In this document: positions 1-5,680 of the stretch, piece after piece | Layout: the number at the start of each line of letters is the position of its first letter | Numbering within the stretch: position 1 is the stretch's first letter | NCBI GenBank assembly: GCA_016199105.1 | Contig: JACQHI010000440.1 | Location: 1-6,387 of the forward strand | DNA length: 6,387 nt | Reading direction: 5' to 3' | Origin: Lentisphaerota bacterium | Lineage (GTDB): Bacteria; Verrucomicrobiota; Kiritimatiellia; JAAZAB01 | Program-made: the position numbers and the translations under genes | The notes under the pieces: model-generated | Told to the model about the DNA's origin: nothing | The model's database searches: none | Seen by the model: the letters and a program-made list of their open reading frames with translations, nothing else

Positions 1-509
1 CCGCGGAGCCCAGGAATCCGGCGATTCTTGTCGAGATCGAAGGCCGGGAGCTGCGGGTCAGCCGGTGGCTCTTTGCCAACCATCCGGAATTCGACATGCC
101 TCATTCCACCTCCGCCAAGGCTGCGGCGGACATGTCCACCTCCGCCTCCGGAAAGGATCAGGAGGGCAAGCTTTCCTTGCGGTATCGCTCGGCTGGCGGC
201 GCCCATCTGCAAGCCCGCCCTGATGGGACGAAACGAGACATTCGAAGTTACAAGAGCGAACTCCAACTCCTGGAAAACGGGAAAGTGGTCCGGGAGAAAA
301 CGATCGAGGTGAATTCCCCCCTCAGCCATCGGGGCTATACGTTATACCAGTCGGGTTATAATCCGGAGGATCTGACGTGGAGCACCCTCCAGGTGGTCCG
401 GGACCCGGGGGTGCCGGTTGTGTATGCCGGTTTTCTTTGCATGATCGGCGGCTTGATCCTGCTGTTGTGCTTCAAATCGGAGGCCCGTCATGATGACGCT
501 GTTGTTTAA
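1..509 (+). CDS. resB: ResB/Ccs1 cytochrome c synthase subunit, C-terminal part (5' end outside window)
   Basis: ResB (Ccs1) works with CcsA at the membrane to hold apocytochrome c and reduced heme for covalent attachment in system II cytochrome c maturation. The frame is open from the left edge (first full codon at 3) to TAA at 507-509. Visible family signatures are NPAILVEIEGRELRVSRWLF near the start, then a soluble segment with YKSELQLLENGKVVREKTIE and GYTLYQSGYNPEDLTWS, then VVRDPGVPVVYAG leading into one C-terminal membrane helix (about 411-476). The N-terminal membrane helices lie outside the window. The last 20 nt overlap the start of ccsA, which points to translational coupling. Codons 93-146 hold a low-complexity Ser/Thr/Ala insert containing a small DNA repeat (annotated separately). 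Family assignment is firm. A fused ResB-CcsA is excluded by the stop codon. Confidence 0.9.
   Translation, partial: AEPRNPAILVEIEGRELRVSRWLFANHPEFDMPHSTSAKAAADMSTSASGKDQEGKLSLRYRSAGGAHLQARPDGTKRDIRSYKSELQLLENGKVVREKTIEVNSPLSHRGYTLYQSGYNPEDLTWSTLQVVRDPGVPVVYAGFLCMIGGLILLLCFKSEARHDDAVV
105..146. repeat. In-frame short direct repeat with palindrome inside resB
   Basis: The 12-mer TCCACCTCCGCC occurs at 105-116 and again at 135-146. Each copy is preceded by GACATG (93-98 and 129-134), so the stretch is an imperfect duplication with a period of 30-36 bp. Between the copies, TCCGCC (111-116) and GGCGGA (125-130) form a 6-bp inverted repeat around an 8-nt loop. The resB frame stays open and translates to a Ser/Thr/Ala-rich insert reading DM.HSTSAKAAADMSTSASG. 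It lies between the conserved FANHPEFDM-like segment and the next conserved block, where family members usually have a short variable loop. It could be simple-sequence slippage instead of a mobile palindrome. Confidence 0.45.
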
Positions 510-1404
510 CCTGGTTCTGTCCGGTTACGTCGCCGCTTTGTTCCTGGCCGCGATCAATCTGTTTGTCAAACGCCAGGGCCTCGACTGGGCGGTCAACGCG
601 CTGCTGACGGCGGCCAACGCGACTCAGCTTGTCTATATCGTCTGGCGTTGGGTCGAAGCCGGCCGTCCTCCCTTCAGCAACATGTTCGAATCCCTCGTGT
701 TGTTCGCCTGGGCCACGGTCCTCGTCTATCTCGTGATCCGGATCCGGCTGCGCGTCCCGGTCCTCGGCGCCGCCGTCGCGCTCATGGCCGCTGTGAGCCT
801 CGCCTATGCCAGCGCGTTCGGGTCCGACATCGAACCCCTGGTCCCGGCTCTGCGCAGCAACTGGCTCACGTTTCATGTCTTCACGTGTTTTCTCGGGTAT
901 GCGGGATTCGCGGTCTCTTTCATCGCGGCGATCGCCTACCTCGTCATCGCCCGGCCAGGGCGTAGCCTCCTGGCGAAGCCTGGTCCCGCCGAGGAAGAAC
1001 CGGGCGTGCCAGGGCGTAGCCTCCTGGCGAAGCCGGGCGTGCCAGGGCGTAGCCTCCTGGCGAAGCCGGGCGTGCCAGGGCGTAGCCTCCTGGCGAAGCC
1101 TGGCGCCCTGCTGGAACCGGTGATGACCCAAACGGTGGCGTTCGGATTCATCTTCCTGACCCTCGGCGTCATCACGGGGGCGGTGTGGGCAAACTCGGCC
1201 TGGGGCACCTATTGGTCGTGGGATCCCAAGGAAACCTGGTCGCTCATCACTTGGTTCGTCTATGCCGCGTTCCTGCACGGCCGGTACAACCGCGGCTGGA
1301 CCGGCCGGCGCGCGGCGTGGATTTCGATCTTCGGCTTTCTCGCCGTGTTGTTCACCTACATCGGCGTCAACCTGTTGCTCAGCGGCCTTCACAGTTACGC
1401 GTAG
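490..1404 (+). CDS. ccsA: CcsA/ResC cytochrome c maturation heme-handling protein, with repeat-expanded loop
   Basis: CcsA is the multi-pass membrane protein that carries heme through the membrane and presents it to apocytochrome c together with ResB. The 304-aa product shows the WWD heme-binding motif at residues 238-250 (WGTYWSWDPKETW). The family histidines are present at H129 (NWLTFHVF), H263 (FLHGR) and H301 in the terminal GLHSYA. About eight hydrophobic segments are visible. The start is ATG at 490, with GGAGG at 479-483 six bases upstream; a second ATG follows at 493. It overlaps the end of resB by 20 nt. Residues 156-205, in the loop before the WWD helix, consist of repeats of GRSLLAKPG encoded by a palindromic DNA unit. 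These replace or extend the normally charged linker. All catalytic landmarks and the natural C-terminus are intact, so the gene is probably functional. Confidence 0.94.
   Translation: MMTLLFNLVLSGYVAALFLAAINLFVKRQGLDWAVNALLTAANATQLVYIVWRWVEAGRPPFSNMFESLVLFAWATVLVYLVIRIRLRVPVLGAAVALMAAVSLAYASAFGSDIEPLVPALRSNWLTFHVFTCFLGYAGFAVSFIAAIAYLVIARPGRSLLAKPGPAEEEPGVPGRSLLAKPGVPGRSLLAKPGVPGRSLLAKPGALLEPVMTQTVAFGFIFLTLGVITGAVWANSAWGTYWSWDPKETWSLITWFVYAAFLHGRYNRGWTGRRAAWISIFGFLAVLFTYIGVNLLLSGLHSYA
954..1100 (+). repeat. Four in-frame copies of a 27-bp palindromic unit inside ccsA
   Basis: Identical 27-bp units lie at 954-980, 1008-1034, 1041-1067 and 1074-1100. The last three are in tandem with a 33-bp period, separated by the hexamer GGGCGT. 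The first is 54 bp upstream of the second. All spacings are multiples of three, so each unit adds PGRSLLAKPG(V) to CcsA without breaking the frame. Each unit folds: GCCAGG pairs with CCTGGC across a 9-nt interval, and inner GC/GC pairing across GTA extends the hairpin with a 2-nt bulge. Perfect identity among copies implies recent expansion or gene conversion. The insertion point is a loop between membrane helices, where extra residues can be tolerated. The form is analogous to Rickettsia palindromic elements, which also insert in frame, but I see no sequence kinship to them. Confidence 0.93.
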
Positions 1405-1406
1405 AA

Positions 1407-1441
1407 AGAGCAGTTCAACCGCGAAGCAGTTGAACTGCTCT
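1407..1441. terminator. Bidirectional intrinsic-terminator-like hairpin between convergent genes
   Basis: AGAGCAGTTCAAC (1407-1419) is perfectly complementary to GTTGAACTGCTCT (1429-1441), giving a 13-bp stem with a 9-nt loop. It fills the whole 37-nt gap between the ccsA stop (1404, + strand) and the regulator stop (1442, - strand), the expected place for a shared terminator. There is no real T-tract on the + strand. On the - strand the stem runs into TTTCTACG, which is slightly U-rich. Rho-independent termination is therefore plausible but not textbook; the hairpin may instead protect transcript ends. Confidence 0.75.
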
Positions 1442-2080
1442 CTATGGATTCAGGGAACTCAGGCCCTCGCGAATGGCGTATTTGATCAACCGGACCAGGC
1501 TCCGCGTGCCGACTTTTTTCATGACGTGTTGCCGGTGCATTTCCACGGTCTTGGCATGGATGCCCAGGTGAGCGGCGATTTCCCTGGCCGTCATTCCTTT
1601 CGCGAGAAGACGCAGGACTTCTTCCTGTCGGGGCGACAACAGGGGCGGGGTATTGACGCCCCTCCGATAGTCTTCCAGCGCGTTGTTTCGGATCTCCGGG
1701 CTCAAGACGATTTTTCCGGCCATCGCGCCGCGGATGGCCTGGATCAATTCGTCGAAGGCGCAATCTTTCAACAGATAGGCGCAGGCCCCGGCCGCCAGCA
1801 TGCCGGTCACGAATTGGGTTTCGGCATGAATGGAAAGCGCGACAATCCGCACCGTCTCCTGGACAGCCAGGATCTGGCGGGCGGCATGGATGCCGTTGAA
1901 CCCGGGCATCTCGACATCCATCAGGACCACATCCGGCGCCAGCTCCCGGGCCAGCCGGACGACGGACTCCCCGTCTTCCGCCTCGCCGACGATCTCCATG
2001 TCGGCCTGATTCAGGAGCAGCGTGCGAAGGCCTTCCCTCATCATCCGATGATCGTCGGCCAGCAGTATCCGTGTCTTCAC
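1442..2080 (-). CDS. NarL/FixJ-family response regulator (distal of two)
   Basis: This is a 212-aa cytoplasmic transcription regulator phosphorylated by a sensor kinase. The N-terminal receiver has the acidic pair D9-D10, phospho-acceptor D55 (LMDVEMPG), S83 and K105 (LLKD). A LuxR-type helix-turn-helix covers about residues 147-208 (LSPRQEEVLRLLAKGMTARE, then KTVEMHRQHVMKKV). The start is GTG at 2080, which shares GTGA with the TGA of the upstream regulator, a 4-nt overlap that suggests coupled translation; GGAAGGA lies just upstream. It resembles its neighbour throughout, including the identical stretch KDCAFDELIQAIR, so the pair arose by duplication. The DNA-recognition segments differ (REIAAHLGIHAKTVEMHRQH here against GAIASRLRLSVKTVEGHRQK). 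Its probable partner is the histidine kinase encoded in the same operon. Target genes cannot be read from the sequence. Confidence 0.93.
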   Translation of the reverse strand: MKTRILLADDHRMMREGLRTLLLNQADMEIVGEAEDGESVVRLARELAPDVVLMDVEMPGFNGIHAARQILAVQETVRIVALSIHAETQFVTGMLAAGACAYLLKDCAFDELIQAIRGAMAGKIVLSPEIRNNALEDYRRGVNTPPLLSPRQEEVLRLLAKGMTAREIAAHLGIHAKTVEMHRQHVMKKVGTRSLVRLIKYAIREGLSSLNP

Positions 2081-2751
2081 GGTTCCTTCCCGTCATTCAG
2101 GGACGTAAGGCCTTCCCGAAGGGCGTAGCGGGTAAGGTCGGCCATGTTTTCCAGATCCAGCTTGTCCATGACTTTCTGCCGGTGACCCTCCACGGTCTTG
2201 ACGCTTAATCGCAGACGCGAGGCGATGGCGCCGGCGGAGACTCCCTCGGCAAGCAGTTGGAGTATCTCCCGCTGGCGCAGCGTGAGGGTGCGGCGCGGGT
2301 CATCGCCGGGGCTTTTCTTCCTCCTGGGCGTTGAAAGATAATCGTCAACCACCACCCCCGCGATCGTCGGGCTCAGGAAGACCTGGTGGGCCAGCACACA
2401 CCGGATGGCCTGGATCAGCTCGTCGAACGCGCAGTCCTTCAACACATAGGCCGAAGCGCCGGCGCGCAACATCGGCGTCACGAACTGCCGGTCGGCGTGC
2501 AGGGATAAGCCGACGATTTTGATTTCGCGGCCGCCGGAAAGGATCTGTTCCGTCGCTTCGATGCCGCTCAAGCCGGGCATTTCCACATCCATGACCACGA
2601 TGTCCGGCAGGGTTTTTCCGGCCAACTCCACGGCCTCGCGTCCCCCGGAAGCCTCTCCCACGACTTCCAGGTCCGCCTGCGACTCCAACAGCGCGCGCAG
2701 ACCCTCCCGCATGATTCGATGGTCGTCGGCCAGCAGGATTCTGACGCTCAC
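2077..2751 (-). CDS. NarL/FixJ-family response regulator (proximal of two)
   Basis: This is a 224-aa regulator when started at GTG 2751, so that the protein begins VSVRILLADDHR like its paralogue. The frame is open upstream to 2877, but that extension would be encoded by the repeat element and an A/T-rich spacer and has no family similarity, so I reject it. The receiver has D9-D10, phospho-acceptor D55 (VMDVEMPG), S83 and K105. The LuxR-type helix-turn-helix spans about 156-219. The linker between domains (about 140-155, RRKKSPGDD) is longer and more charged than in the downstream regulator. A G-rich GGGGGGCGG lies 7-16 nt before the start and is only a weak Shine-Dalgarno match. Its stop overlaps the start of the next regulator. 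It lies directly after the kinase gene, its most likely phospho-donor. Confidence 0.91.
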   Translation of the reverse strand: MSVRILLADDHRIMREGLRALLESQADLEVVGEASGGREAVELAGKTLPDIVVMDVEMPGLSGIEATEQILSGGREIKIVGLSLHADRQFVTPMLRAGASAYVLKDCAFDELIQAIRCVLAHQVFLSPTIAGVVVDDYLSTPRRKKSPGDDPRRTLTLRQREILQLLAEGVSAGAIASRLRLSVKTVEGHRQKVMDKLDLENMADLTRYALREGLTSLNDGKEP

Positions 2752-2814
2752 GGTCTTACCGCCCCCCAGGGCCTCAAATTTCAATCGTTTTAACTGCGAA
2801 ATGCGCGAAACCAG

Positions 2815-2940
2815 GATGAAAGGGCGAGGCGGTGAGTCGGCGAAACGGCGACCCATCGCGATAGTTACCAATCGCATTCACCAGCATTGTCTCTCTTGTC
2901 CTTCGCCGGTGCACCGTCTCCCCGCCTCGCCCTTTCATCG
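2815..2940. repeat. MITE-like element with perfect 18-bp terminal inverted repeats (copy A)
   Basis: The 126-bp element begins GATGAAAGGGCGAGGCGG (2815-2832) and ends with its exact reverse complement (2922-2939). Allowing two mismatches, the terminal inverted repeat extends to 26 bp. A second copy with about 10 substitutions and a 1-base indel lies at 4443-4567 in the same orientation. I see no target-site duplication. It occupies most of the gap between the kinase and the proximal regulator, and overlaps the 3' end of the kinase gene. The transcript of either strand could fold into a long stem. It is too short to encode a transposase, so any movement would need proteins supplied elsewhere. 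It could also be a REP-like intercistronic element. Confidence 0.88.
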
Positions 2941-4334
2941 CCTCCCTGGGTGGCTGGCGATAGCCCGCCTTCGATTTCGAGCGGGATCGCCACGGAGACC
3001 CTGGCGCCGACTCCGGGCTGCGCGCCGATCGCAACGGTTCCCCCATAGGCGGCGAGTCGCTCCCGGATGCTGAACAGGCCGAAACCTCCGGTTTCCTCCG
3101 CCGGCCGGCGGCTCCAGGAAACATCCGTCCCGGTTCCGTTGTCCTCCACCGTCATCACCAGGCGGTTCCCTTCCCGGCGAAGGGATAGAACGGCCCGCGT
3201 CGCGCGGGCATGTTTCACGACATTCGTCAACAACTCGCGTCCCACCTGGAAACAAAACACGCTCACATCCTCCGGCAGGCGCTTGGGCTCGGCGTCGTCG
3301 GTAAAATCGATCGGCAGTCCATGCGTCTTCGTCATGCGGTCGCACAACCATTCCAGGGCGGCGACCAGACCCAACTGATATAATATGGGCGGGCTCAATT
3401 CGAATATCAAGGCTCTTGTATCCCGGACCACGGTCTCGACAATGCCGTACAGGGCGTCAATATCTTTCCTGAAAGTCTCCCCCGCCGCCTTTTCCTGGAG
3501 CGCCCTCAGTTTGATCTTGGCCAGGGCCATGGTCTGGCCGATATGATCGTGCACCTGCGACGCGATGAGTCGCCGCTCCCGTTCCTCGGCCAGCGACAGT
3601 TGCGTCGCCAACTGTCGAAGGCGGCGCTGGTACACCACCAGGTCCTCCCGCATCGCGTTATAGGCCAGGGCCAGTTCTCCGACCTCGTCCCGGCTGGTCA
3701 CGCTGACGGCTTCTCCCTGTTTTCCCTGCCCGATCCGCCGGACCTGGACGGCCAGTCGTTTGAGCTGCGCGATCGGCCTGATAATGACGGCGTCAAGGAC
3801 GATCATGAACAGAACCTGCAGGGCCAGCGCGCCCAGCACGGTGAGCACGATCAGGCGCGTGATCCTGCGGGTCTCCCGCATCACCGGTTCCGCCGAGAAA
3901 CCGATGTGAACCGAACCCAGGTCTCCGCGGAGCACCGGCGCCGCGATATCGAACATCGATTTGTCGCCGAACAGAATTTCCCGCCGGGTGACCGTCTCGC
4001 GCGAGGGCGCCATCACGTTTCTGAAGCCCGACGGAAACCCGGTGGGGAATGTGTGCATCAGAATATGGCCGTCCGGGTCGGCGACAAAAATATATTCCGC
4101 GTCTTCCATGTCGTCCATGCGCAGGAAGACAAATATACGCAGAGCCAGCTCGTCTTTCTCCAGAAGCGGCCCCACGGCTTCCTCCGCCGCGTCTTTCGTC
4201 GCATGAATCCAGCGGCTCTGCAGGTCCGAAAGGATGGACCGGGGAAAGACGGTCCTGACAAAAAAGAGGAGAACGAGCGCCATGAAGGCCATGATGACGA
4301 GGTTGGTCGCGAGCAGCTTGAATCTGAGTTCCAT
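2865..4334 (-). CDS. Membrane sensor histidine kinase (HAMP, HisKA_3, HATPase_c)
   Basis: This 489-aa inner-membrane kinase probably phosphorylates the two regulators encoded downstream. Topology is a TM helix at about 8-30, a periplasmic sensor region 31-158, a second TM at about 159-183, then HAMP to about 236. The sensor segment around 78-104 (YIFVADPDGHILMHTFPTGF) looks Cache-like. A coiled region leads into the HisKA_3 dimerisation motif with H262 (EERERRLIASQVHDHIGQ). The ATPase shows N371 (ELLTNVVKHA), D398-N399-G400 and GFGLFSIRERL (417-427), all intact. This is the NarX/DesK-type kinase class that pairs with NarL-type regulators. The start is ATG 4334, directly before TM1, with only a weak Shine-Dalgarno. 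The natural protein appears to end near residue 460. Residues 466-489 are encoded by repeat copy A, which also supplies the TAA stop. Confidence 0.93.
   Translation of the reverse strand: MELRFKLLATNLVIMAFMALVLLFFVRTVFPRSILSDLQSRWIHATKDAAEEAVGPLLEKDELALRIFVFLRMDDMEDAEYIFVADPDGHILMHTFPTGFPSGFRNVMAPSRETVTRREILFGDKSMFDIAAPVLRGDLGSVHIGFSAEPVMRETRRITRLIVLTVLGALALQVLFMIVLDAVIIRPIAQLKRLAVQVRRIGQGKQGEAVSVTSRDEVGELALAYNAMREDLVVYQRRLRQLATQLSLAEERERRLIASQVHDHIGQTMALAKIKLRALQEKAAGETFRKDIDALYGIVETVVRDTRALIFELSPPILYQLGLVAALEWLCDRMTKTHGLPIDFTDDAEPKRLPEDVSVFCFQVGRELLTNVVKHARATRAVLSLRREGNRLVMTVEDNGTGTDVSWSRRPAEETGGFGLFSIRERLAAYGGTVAIGAQPGVGARVSVAIPLEIEGGLSPATQGGDERARRGDGAPAKDKRDNAGECDW
3091..3122. repeat. Nested palindrome in the kinase ATP-lid region
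   Basis: GTTTCCT (3091-3097) and AGGAAAC (3116-3122) are a perfect 7-bp inverted repeat. They enclose the perfect 14-bp palindrome CCGCCGGCCGGCGG (3098-3111) plus CTCC. It encodes SWSRRPAEET, between the DNG motif and the GFGL motif of the kinase, a loop where family members vary in length. It may be a small in-frame palindromic insert like those in ccsA, or a chance result of GC-rich codon use. Confidence 0.35.
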
Positions 4335-4442
4335 AAGATCCGGACGGGGAAACCCCTCATCCTAGATTCGGCAGTTCATTCCACTACTAAACACGAAAAG
4401 CGCGAACGACGCGCCTGCCCGAGCGTCGGCCAGGGAACCCGG

Positions 4443-4567
4443 GATGAAGGGCGAGACGGTGAGTCGGCGAAACGGCGACCCATCGCAAAAGGTATTAATC
4501 GCATTCACAAGCGTTGTCTCTCTTGTCCTTCGCCGGCGCACCGTCTCCCCGCCTCGCCGTTTCATCG
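4443..4567. repeat. MITE-like element (copy B), in the gap between binding protein and kinase
   Basis: This 125-bp copy is about 91% identical to the element at 2815-2940 by hand alignment. The differences cluster in the central 10 bases (after CCCATCGC). Its ends are more decayed: GATGAAGGGCGAGACGG on the left against GATGAAACGGCGAGGCGG read from the right. Similarity to copy A may continue a few bases on each side (GC[C/T]TCC on the right). It lies 11 bp beyond the stop of the binding-protein gene and about 108 bp before the kinase start. It thus sits at the 3' end of the upstream gene, as copy A does. The remaining spacer 4335-4442 shows no gene; it includes ACTACTAAACACGAAAAGCG, which is A-rich but has no clear function. 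Confidence 0.88.
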
Positions 4568-4578
4568 CTTCCGTCTGC

Positions 4579-5541
4579 CTATTGATCTTGCGACTGCCGG
4601 GCGAGCGACGCTTTCATCAGCCGTATGGAATCGTAGGCCCGGTCGTCAATCTCGACGAAACGGTCTATCGCCATGCCGGCCAGCGCTTCCGCTCCGCGCT
4701 TGTCCGCGTGCGCGGCGAGAAATATCTCGCGCAGGCTCGTCTTGGTCGCCGGGTCCAGGTCTTTTCGCACGACGACGGGCGGAATCCCGTACGGTCCCAG
4801 TCGCTCGATAATCCGGGTCCGCGAGACGTATCGGGACTGCTTCCGTTTGCCGTATTCCCATACCAGACTGTCAACGGCGCCGCCATCCACCACGCGTTCC
4901 GCCACCAGCATGATGGTCTTGTCGTGAGCATGGGTGTAGAGGTGCTTCGCGAAAAAGGTGTCCGGCGTTTCGCCCCGCAACCCGAGGGCATAGGAGGGGG
5001 CCAGTTTTCCGGTGTTCGACAAGGGGTCGGAGAACGCGAAAATCTTGCCCTTGAGATCCGCCAGGCCGGCCGCCGGGCTGTCCGCCGGGACAATGATATA
5101 CGAGTAATATTCGGCTTTGCCGTACATCTGCGGCGCCACGAGCAATTCGAGCCCGAAATCGTCCTTGCCCTCGACATACGGCCGGCTGCACACGAACGCG
5201 CAGTCCACCTCGCCGGCTTTCAGCAGGGCGTTGACTTCCGCGTAGTTGGTTTTTTCCACGCAGACGATGCGCCGTCCCAGCCTCGTCCCGACATAGGCCA
5301 GCAATTGTTGGTAGTAGGCAAACCCTTCGCTGGGCGTCAGAACGGCGCCCAACGCCACGCGCAGAATCCCGGCATCCGGCATCGTTTTCGGCTCGAGGGT
5401 CTCGATTCTGGCGGGATCAATGCGTATGAGGGATTCTTTTCCGCAGCCGGCGCCGGCCGCGAGGAGCGCGATCAGCCCCGCTGCCGCGGCGGCGAACGGG
5501 ATGGCGGAACCCAGGGCCAACTTGTGACAACTTTTCCTCAT
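4579..5541 (-). CDS. PhnD-type periplasmic substrate-binding lipoprotein
   Basis: This 320-aa exported protein belongs to the phosphate/phosphite/phosphonate-binding (PhnD) periplasmic family. The N-terminus is a basic stretch (MRKSCHK), a hydrophobic segment and a lipobox-like GAGC with C33 as the likely lipidated cysteine; the -3 residue is Gly, not Leu, so the box is slightly unusual. Fold signatures are GEVDCAFVCSRPYVEG (110-125), DLKGKIFAFSDPLSNTGKLAP (162-182, the family's Ser/Thr-rich ligand loop) and a downstream THAHD (203-207). No ABC permease or ATPase gene adjoins it. It is instead first in an operon with a sensor kinase and two regulators, which suggests ligand sensing for the kinase. 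The ligand cannot be named; phosphonate is only one option in this family. The start is ATG 5541; no convincing Shine-Dalgarno precedes it. Confidence 0.88.
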   Translation of the reverse strand: MRKSCHKLALGSAIPFAAAAAGLIALLAAGAGCGKESLIRIDPARIETLEPKTMPDAGILRVALGAVLTPSEGFAYYQQLLAYVGTRLGRRIVCVEKTNYAEVNALLKAGEVDCAFVCSRPYVEGKDDFGLELLVAPQMYGKAEYYSYIIVPADSPAAGLADLKGKIFAFSDPLSNTGKLAPSYALGLRGETPDTFFAKHLYTHAHDKTIMLVAERVVDGGAVDSLVWEYGKRKQSRYVSRTRIIERLGPYGIPPVVVRKDLDPATKTSLREIFLAAHADKRGAEALAGMAIDRFVEIDDRAYDSIRLMKASLARQSQDQ

Positions 5542-5622
5542 GGTAACGGATCAGATCAGCGGCTGTTGGGGAGAGTGTCGGACAAAATGGCGCAAAAGAA
5601 CAGGAAAAAGAAAGGCCCGGAT

Positions 5623-5665
5623 TTGACTTGACCGTTTTGCAGTAATATGTAATTTACATGTAATT
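5623..5665 (+). promoter_or_regulatory. Promoter and autoregulatory operator candidate of the antitoxin gene
   Basis: TTGACC (5628-5633) and TAATTT (5650-5655) are separated by 16 bp and form a plausible -35/-10 pair. An alternative is TTGACT (5623-5628) with TATGTA after 17 bp. Overlapping and following the -10 are the perfect palindrome TTACATGTAA (5654-5663), the overlapping palindrome TGTAATTTACA (5648-5658), and the direct repeat ATGTAATT (5647-5654 and 5658-5665, 11 bp apart, about one helical turn). Type II antitoxins commonly repress their own promoter through such sites. The A/T-rich tract stands out from the GC-rich surroundings. The same palindromes could affect a divergent promoter for the - strand operon, for which I see only a weak match. 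Confidence 0.6.
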
Positions 5666-5680
5666 GAAAGGAGGGGCTGT

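Noticed and set aside
954..1100. CRISPR array
   Set aside because: The repeats are separated by 6 or 27 bp of repeat-like sequence, not unique ~30-bp spacers; no cas genes; the array lies inside a coding frame.
472..1392. Long - strand open frame opposite ccsA
   Set aside because: The + strand encodes the WWD motif and correct membrane topology; the - strand product is Asp/Arg/Glu-rich shadow sequence.
2752..2877. N-terminal 42-residue extension of the proximal response regulator
   Set aside because: The frame is open but encoded by the repeat element and spacer, with no receiver-domain similarity. The GTG at 2751 gives the same N-terminus as the paralogue.
4362..4565. Small - strand reading frame (MKRRGGETV...) in repeat copy B, also readable in copy A
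   Set aside because: The frame exists in both copies, but most base differences between them change the amino acid, no Shine-Dalgarno is evident, and in copy A it overlaps the kinase in another frame. It looks like a by-product of the element.
3543..4811. Long + strand open frame (422 codons) opposite the kinase
   Set aside because: It is antisense to an intact HAMP/HisKA_3/HATPase kinase and crosses repeat copy B; a GC-rich shadow.
4444..5631. Long + strand open frame (395 codons) opposite the binding-protein gene
   Set aside because: It is antisense to a clear PhnD-type protein with signal peptide and motifs; its Arg/Gly/Val-rich translation shows no family features.
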